Assembly: GCA_948099385.1 (NCBI GenBank)
Contig: CANUEZ040000061.1
Coordinates: forward strand, 10,260,001-10,324,000
Direction: 5' to 3'
Source of the DNA: Fasciola hepatica
Taxonomy: Eukaryota > Platyhelminthes > Trematoda > Plagiorchiida > Fasciolidae
Length of the DNA stretch: 64,000 nucleotides
Shown here piece after piece: positions 59,116 through 64,000 of this stretch. The first letter of the stretch is position 1. Each line of letters begins with the position of its first letter. Below the pieces are notes generated by a model, which saw nothing but the letters and a program-made list of their open reading frames with translations, searched no databases and was not told the origin of the DNA. The translations under genes and the position numbers were made by a program.

Positions 59116-60571
59116 AAAGAGAACAAATTAAAGAGTTTGAAAGTTCATATTTTACGGTATATTACCAACTTCCGACTGAGTGGAATGTGTTTTTTCACTG
59201 TTGTTATGCGACGATAAGTTGGGATCTCGCTGTCTAGCGAATAAAGATTTCCAGGAGAGCTTTTGCTTTCACTCAGTAGGGTGTGTAAAGCTACTACTGA
59301 CTTGACCTGACTTGTCTGAAGGTACCTTTCTTGATCGTATGTTGGAGAATCGGTATAATGCAGAAAACAAAATGACGTATTTCCGAATGCACAGATACTT
59401 GATGTAGTAGGTCATTGAAAAACCATAACCCAGTATAATAGTACATAGAACGATATAATCACAAGCTGGTCACCGTGTTGTCGACGGTCAAATTCAAGGT
59501 TTGATTTTTCCAAGAATCAGTGATGAAAGCCCGCTTGGTCACCGGGGCTTGTAACAATGGAAGACCACAGCCTTTCTGGTACTGTGCGAGACAACTCAGA
59601 ATAGTCTAAAACAGTCCAGCTATAACAACCGACTGACTTCACTCGGGATGATGTACTTTTTGTTCAACTTCGTGCCAAAAACTGACAAGTCTTTGAGGAA
59701 CTCTTCACTTGTTTCCTTCTTTTTAGGAACCTCTAGTTGTACATATGTAGTGAGACATGGTTTTAATAAATGTAACATGAGAAGTCTGATCGGCAATTTT
59801 AATAAATAAACCGTGCACAAAACTACAAAGATAACTTTTCTTATCCTGTTTCAAATTGCCACTAAATAAGGCAGCGCCACACCTATCACTTCACACACAA
59901 ATATTTATTAAAATCTATGAGCAATTCTTTGGTGCCCTTCTACTGCTTCTGCCGGGTGAGTGGAGCATTGACATAAAATGACAGCTGATGTTGTATCGAT
60001 TTCAGTTCCAATCACGGTAAAAAACTGATCCAGGTTTTAAATCCAACAGTGATACTTCTTCTAACATACAGAAGGTGGCAGTTCATGAAAGAATGTGTTA
60101 CATTCGGCGCCAGATCGGTGCACCCTACCACAGAACTGACCATATGGAGCCAGAGAACCTCACGCTAAGTGATGGGCCAACTCTGAACACAACCAACACC
60201 GATGTGCATGAATGACTGTGAAATCATAAGATTCTCCCTTCTCGTTTCTGCAATGACTACCTCACGGCTTGGACAAGACAAAACATGCCGAAACAGGGGC
60301 AAAAATGACAGGCAACCGAAAGACAATATCTTTTACTAACCAACAAGTGTTCACAAAATATCAGGGATCATCGTTATATTATTTCCAGGCAAACTGACTG
60401 AAATAAATCTAATCTGGAATACTATATATTGAATTTATTTTGTTCAGTAAGTTATCTGCATGTGTGATGTAAACAGTAGAGTCAAGATCGTCACAAGATT
60501 AGAAAACGTGGAATTCTGATTCCTTTCCTGCGAGTTAGCCAGACTTGTTTTCTGTTTTCAGGAAAGGTTAT
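59116..60571. other. Unassigned non-coding DNA
   Basis: No recognised gene or repeat. Confidence 0.4.
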
Positions 60572-60720
60572 CTCGAGTAGCTTGTTGATTAGGTGTCCAT
60601 TCAACCCGGGTTTGAGACGCAGTGGGCGGTTGGTGGACTTGCACTTCTGATGATTCCTAACAAGGATGAAACAATTGTAAAGTACTTCCATGGTTTTCAA
60701 TAATCAGTCCGTTTTACGAT
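60572..60720 (+). repeat. tRNA-derived SINE, family A (hammerhead-bearing), copy 3
   Basis: A box GTAGCTTGTTGATTAGG (60,577-60,593) and B-box-like CCGGGTTTGAGACGC (60,606-60,620), then GTGGGCGGTTGGTGG and the hammerhead module, then a tail TCCATGGTTTTCAATAATCA. The A-to-B spacing is short, implying a deletion in the tRNA-like head. Confidence 0.7.
60641..60685 (+). ncRNA. Hammerhead ribozyme-like motif (type I), copy 3, best core
   Basis: Core strands CTGATGA (60,647-60,653) and GAAA (60,668-60,671) are intact. Stem I pairs ACTT (60,643-60,646) with AAGT (60,680-60,683), plus G-C at 60,641/60,685 beyond one mismatch. Stem II is TCC-taacaa-GGA with a T-T mismatch next to the core. Stem III is ACA-AT-TGT (60,671-60,678), three pairs with two closing bases, then A, giving a GUA cleavage triplet at 60,677-60,679. 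This is the copy most likely to retain activity. Confidence 0.78.
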
Positions 60721-62952
60721 ATCACGACCGAATGAGATTCAGAGATGAGAGAAAAATGTGTCATGTGATGCATTATACGCAATGGTTCGCTGGTCAGTAA
60801 CATGATTTCGCAGGTAGAAGTAATTAGTCTACATTTCGGTTGTCACTGGTGAACTTTCCCACGTTTGGTTTAATAATCCAAGCCGTTAAAATCTTTCTAA
60901 TCAGCTCAGCACTGTAAAGAGTACTAGTTATCATCACTACAGATATGCGGTTTGAATAGCCACAAACTGAGTCTCGATGGAAATCGTGATAGGCCATGTC
61001 TGAGAATGTGTGCGTCATGAATGAACCTAAGTGCTTTATGGACATCAATCACAGCCTTCCAAACAGTCTGCATTCTAATTCAATGATGTGATTCCTCTGA
61101 TGTGTATCGCCAACTATGATGCACATAAATACAATATATTTTAATCCAGGTCATTGCCCGGGATATCTGTATCGTTTATGACCTAATGGCTTCTCTTTTC
61201 CAAAGGCTGTGTTCACCGGCAATCATTGCATCCCTTTCTGCTGACAAATGTGCGAGGGATTTTTCAGGTTGGTGAACATAGCACAAAAGCAACTGATATT
61301 GGGAAGAGTAGGGGAGGTCTGGAAAGGAACGGAATGGATGTCGCCTCTTAAACGAGGAACAAGTTTATTCAACTGGTGAATGAAGTGATAATTATTAAAC
61401 TCCATGTTTATCAGGCCATGTTTCTAGCACGCTGGTCATTGATAGAGTTAATCATTAGCTGTCACTTCAATCCAAATCCCCTGATTGAGGTTTGAAGGGA
61501 TGATAGCTGAATTGATAATGGACCACCGGCTTACTCTGTGCAGAGTTAGCCTTATCTGTAGGGGTGATGAATTTACTGGATGGTTATCCGAATTCTGAAT
61601 CTAATTAATGATTGATGAGCGGATGTAAATCATTTATGCAGCAAGACAAGCTTATCATGGTGGCGCAATGCGAAATTTCATATTAGGGTTGTGAATATTA
61701 TTCATCTGATTGCATTCCAGGATGTTATTTTAGGCGTTGGAGACAAAGCTGAACTAAAAATTTTGTAGTACAAGGGAGGGGACTAATTTTGCTGGAAGAA
61801 CTGTGACAGTAAATAATGTGGCATAAAGGACATAAAACGAAGCACATACTGGAACACAGTCGATGTGTTTAATGGTAAGTAAGTACGGTTTATACACATA
61901 ACACTGTATAAAGGTCTAGTACATATTCTATATATAGTGTTGAGTGGCTTACTGTATGACAGAAATGCTTATGGGTCATCGTAGGTACTGATAAGCACAG
62001 GTTAGTTTGACAGAGATATACCTTTACGGAAGGAGCACGGACAAAATTTGCTGACACAAAGCAAGATAATTGGTATGCAAAAATTTATTAATTGAATAGA
62101 TTCTGCCGTGGTTTAATCTTGGCAGTTTATTGCTCATTGAGATTCGTCCACTAAAGGTGACCTTTCACATCATGTTGGTCATCACACGTCCCCACCTATG
62201 TACGTGCATGAAATATCTGAGTTCGAATTTGGGCTTTCAGAAGTAAACGGGGTCGAAACTCTGAACTGTTGATCATCGGACATTTTTAGATCTGAAAGTC
62301 CATTGCGTTAGATCGAGTTCAAACCTTAAACCCCGTTTTCCTACTTTGCATTTCCTTCGTAAAATATAAGGCGCACTCAACAGACAAGTGTGGAGAACAG
62401 CGGCTTTCCTCTGAAATCGAGTGTGGGATTTTGAAAGTCTTCAAAGATTAGCGGATAGTTAAAAAAGTATCGATAATCGCTGTTCTCTGTTTTTGGACTT
62501 AACAGATCCATCGCGGGTATTCAAATCATAACGTCAGTTAATGTATGATGACCACAGCCTGCATCCCCAGATTCATTTCACATTCGTAAATATTGAACCA
62601 AAACACTCTACGCCTGACTTTCGTAGCTCATAAGAAATAGCTGTTTCAAGGGAAGAACCGACTGTACCCAACAGAAAAACCAGGTCAGTTATGCTCACGA
62701 ATACTGAAGATGTTGGCTAACCAAAGAAACATGTGCATACAAAAAAAGCAACGTCTGTGATTCTACCATGGATCGGTTTCGTAGGGTGCTGCAAATGTAA
62801 TCAAGGCCCCTGCATCAGTCGCATTCATGAAACAATCAAGAATACTGGCAAAGTTATCGATCAGCCATCTTAGCTGGCCTCTGTGTGTTGAAAAACTCGT
62901 GATCTTCACCCTGAATCTACCATACTCACAGTCAGTCATGCACAACCATAGC

Positions 62953-62953
<1 letters not shown>
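60721..62953. other. Unassigned non-coding DNA
   Basis: AT-rich, with short motif-free frames only. Confidence 0.4.

Positions 62954-62990
<37 letters not shown>
62954..62990. repeat. (CA)n microsatellite
   Basis: About 18 CA units. Confidence 0.93.
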
Positions 62991-62991
<1 letters not shown>

Positions 62992-63404
62992 CTATCAATA
63001 AGTACCACATTTCCGAGCAAACTATTTCATTTTTTCTGTCTAATCATGTACATTCGTGACCGATGAGAGTATACAAAAAGGATTTGTCTAGCAGCGTTTG
63101 TCCTTTGTCTTGTTCGGTTCAAAAATCAAGTGTTCACTTCTGAACAGACCACGATTGACGGCCTTCTTGATTGGAGATTTTCTAAGCGAAATTTAAAACG
63201 ATTTATGATGCCTTCACTAATGAAATCCATGGGATCATTTACATCTGCTTCATTCTCGTAGGGAATCACCAGAATTACATACAGACCTAATCCTTGCCAT
63301 TAAAGGACTAGATTGCAATACGGACGATGGGGTTGTTAGATTTCGAAAATCAGTGACTGAAGGGCTGTACATCATTCGGTGGTGGTTTTCAGCAAACCAA
63401 TGAG
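62991..63404. other. Unassigned non-coding DNA
   Basis: Nothing recognised. Confidence 0.4.
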
Positions 63405-63545
63405 AGCCCTACCGGGTAGCTAGATGGTGAGTTGTTCAATCTAGGTTCGAGTCCCAGTGAAGGCTCAGTAGATGTGCACTTCTGATGATTTCGAACAAGG
63501 ACGAAACAACGATACACTGCTTCTACGGTTTCAGATGGCGAATGG
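63405..63545 (+). repeat. tRNA-derived SINE, family A (hammerhead-bearing), copy 4
   Basis: A box GTAGCTAGATGGTGAG (63,416-63,431) and an exact B box GGTTCGAGTCC (63,444-63,454), with GAGCCCT upstream and AAGGCTC downstream as a plausible acceptor-like stem (GAGCC/GGCTC, as in copy 2). It is followed by the hammerhead module and a tail CTTCTACGGTTTCAGATGG. Good head, eroded ribozyme. Confidence 0.72.
63476..63520 (+). ncRNA. Hammerhead ribozyme-like motif (type I), copy 4, eroded
   Basis: Core CTGATGA (63,482-63,488) and GAAA (63,503-63,506) are intact. The outer part of stem I, GCA (63,476-63,478) with TGC (63,518-63,520), pairs. Stem II keeps only TTC/GGA with a wobble, and stem III (ACA against GAT) is lost apart from one pair. 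Recognisable by descent but unlikely to fold as an active ribozyme. Confidence 0.6.
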
Positions 63546-64000
63546 AATGTTCATAATAATGGAAGAATCCATGGATAACCAGTTTAAATCTCCTACTATG
63601 TATACTAAACGGAGTTTATCAAAGCGATACGATTTTGCTACGACTATTGAAAAGTTTAAGAATGTGATAACTCTTATTGTTGATCCTTTACAGCACGTGT
63701 ATCCAGTTTGTTCAGTGAGGGTTGTTTTTAGGATGGGTTGAGGTTACAACACGAAAGGTCATTGTTGATTCTCCAAAGATGGTACAATATATTCCGCTGC
63801 CATGGTGTCCATCTAGCACTACTTCAAAACCGATCAATTTTGAGTCTGACTCCCAAAAACAATCAAGTTTTTAATAAAGACAAAAGACTACCTTGACTAT
63901 ACGAATAAAAGTTTGCCAGAGGTGCTTCAATGAAACTCCACAGTTTTGTGTTTTGTTCCCTCTCTTGCATGAAAATTCCTCTGTTTATTACTGCGTTGAT
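63546..64000. other. Unassigned DNA
   Basis: The open frame 63,472-63,741 (+) starts inside the SINE and has no recognised domain. Confidence 0.4.

Overview
This window looks like non-coding, repeat-dominated nuclear DNA from a parasitic flatworm (Neodermata, more likely a trematode than a cestode). The basis is the mix of transposable elements: RTE-clade and CR1-like non-LTR retrotransposons, Penelope-like elements with a GIY-YIG endonuclease, Tc1 and pogo/Tigger DNA transposons, and tRNA-derived SINEs carrying a type I hammerhead ribozyme motif as described for the schistosome Sm-alpha family. The species is not identifiable by eye. I found no convincing host protein-coding exon, rRNA or functional tRNA. 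Nearly all open frames are short, and the two longest (about 1142 and 198 codons) are by-products of simple tandem repeats.

Layout. 1-10,000: unassigned DNA with one tRNA-like SINE, microsatellites, a nested inverted repeat (8,459-8,594) and copy 1 of an unnamed interspersed repeat, R1 (7,541-7,805). 10,080-15,496: a decayed, nearly complete RTE-clade element (AP endonuclease, linker, reverse transcriptase, C-terminus, 3' UTR), interrupted at 13,110-14,604 by a Penelope-like fragment plus unassigned DNA. 15,497-18,892: a visually perfect array of about 679 copies of the pentamer AACTG starting exactly at the RTE 3' end. 18,893-26,000: unassigned DNA with several tRNA-like SINEs, one carrying a hammerhead. 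26,085-28,704: pogo/Tigger and Tc1 transposase fossils. 29,235-29,535: a Penelope-like fragment. 32,262-32,775: SINE with hammerhead, RTE fossil and another tRNA-like unit packed together. 37,090-42,965: a CR1-like element (+), a second CR1-like element (-) and a Penelope-like fragment (+). 46,669-48,251: poly-G run, GC-rich block and a 577-bp CAGT array. 53,955-55,742: SINE tail, Penelope-like fragment, (TA)n(GA)n array and copy 2 of R1. 57,990-59,115: a third CR1-like element (-) with an intact YADD motif. 60,572-63,545: two more hammerhead-bearing SINEs.

How it fits together. The window is a record of successive insertions, mostly dead by stops and frameshifts. RTE or CR1 machinery probably mobilised the SINEs, though no partner is demonstrated. 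The two observations I consider most valuable are (i) the hammerhead motif in at least four SINE copies, with paired stems around the core and a very short stem III, and (ii) the 3.4-kb pure pentamer array that appears to be the expanded 3' tail of a retrotransposon. Coordinates of degenerate elements are approximate to some tens of bases.
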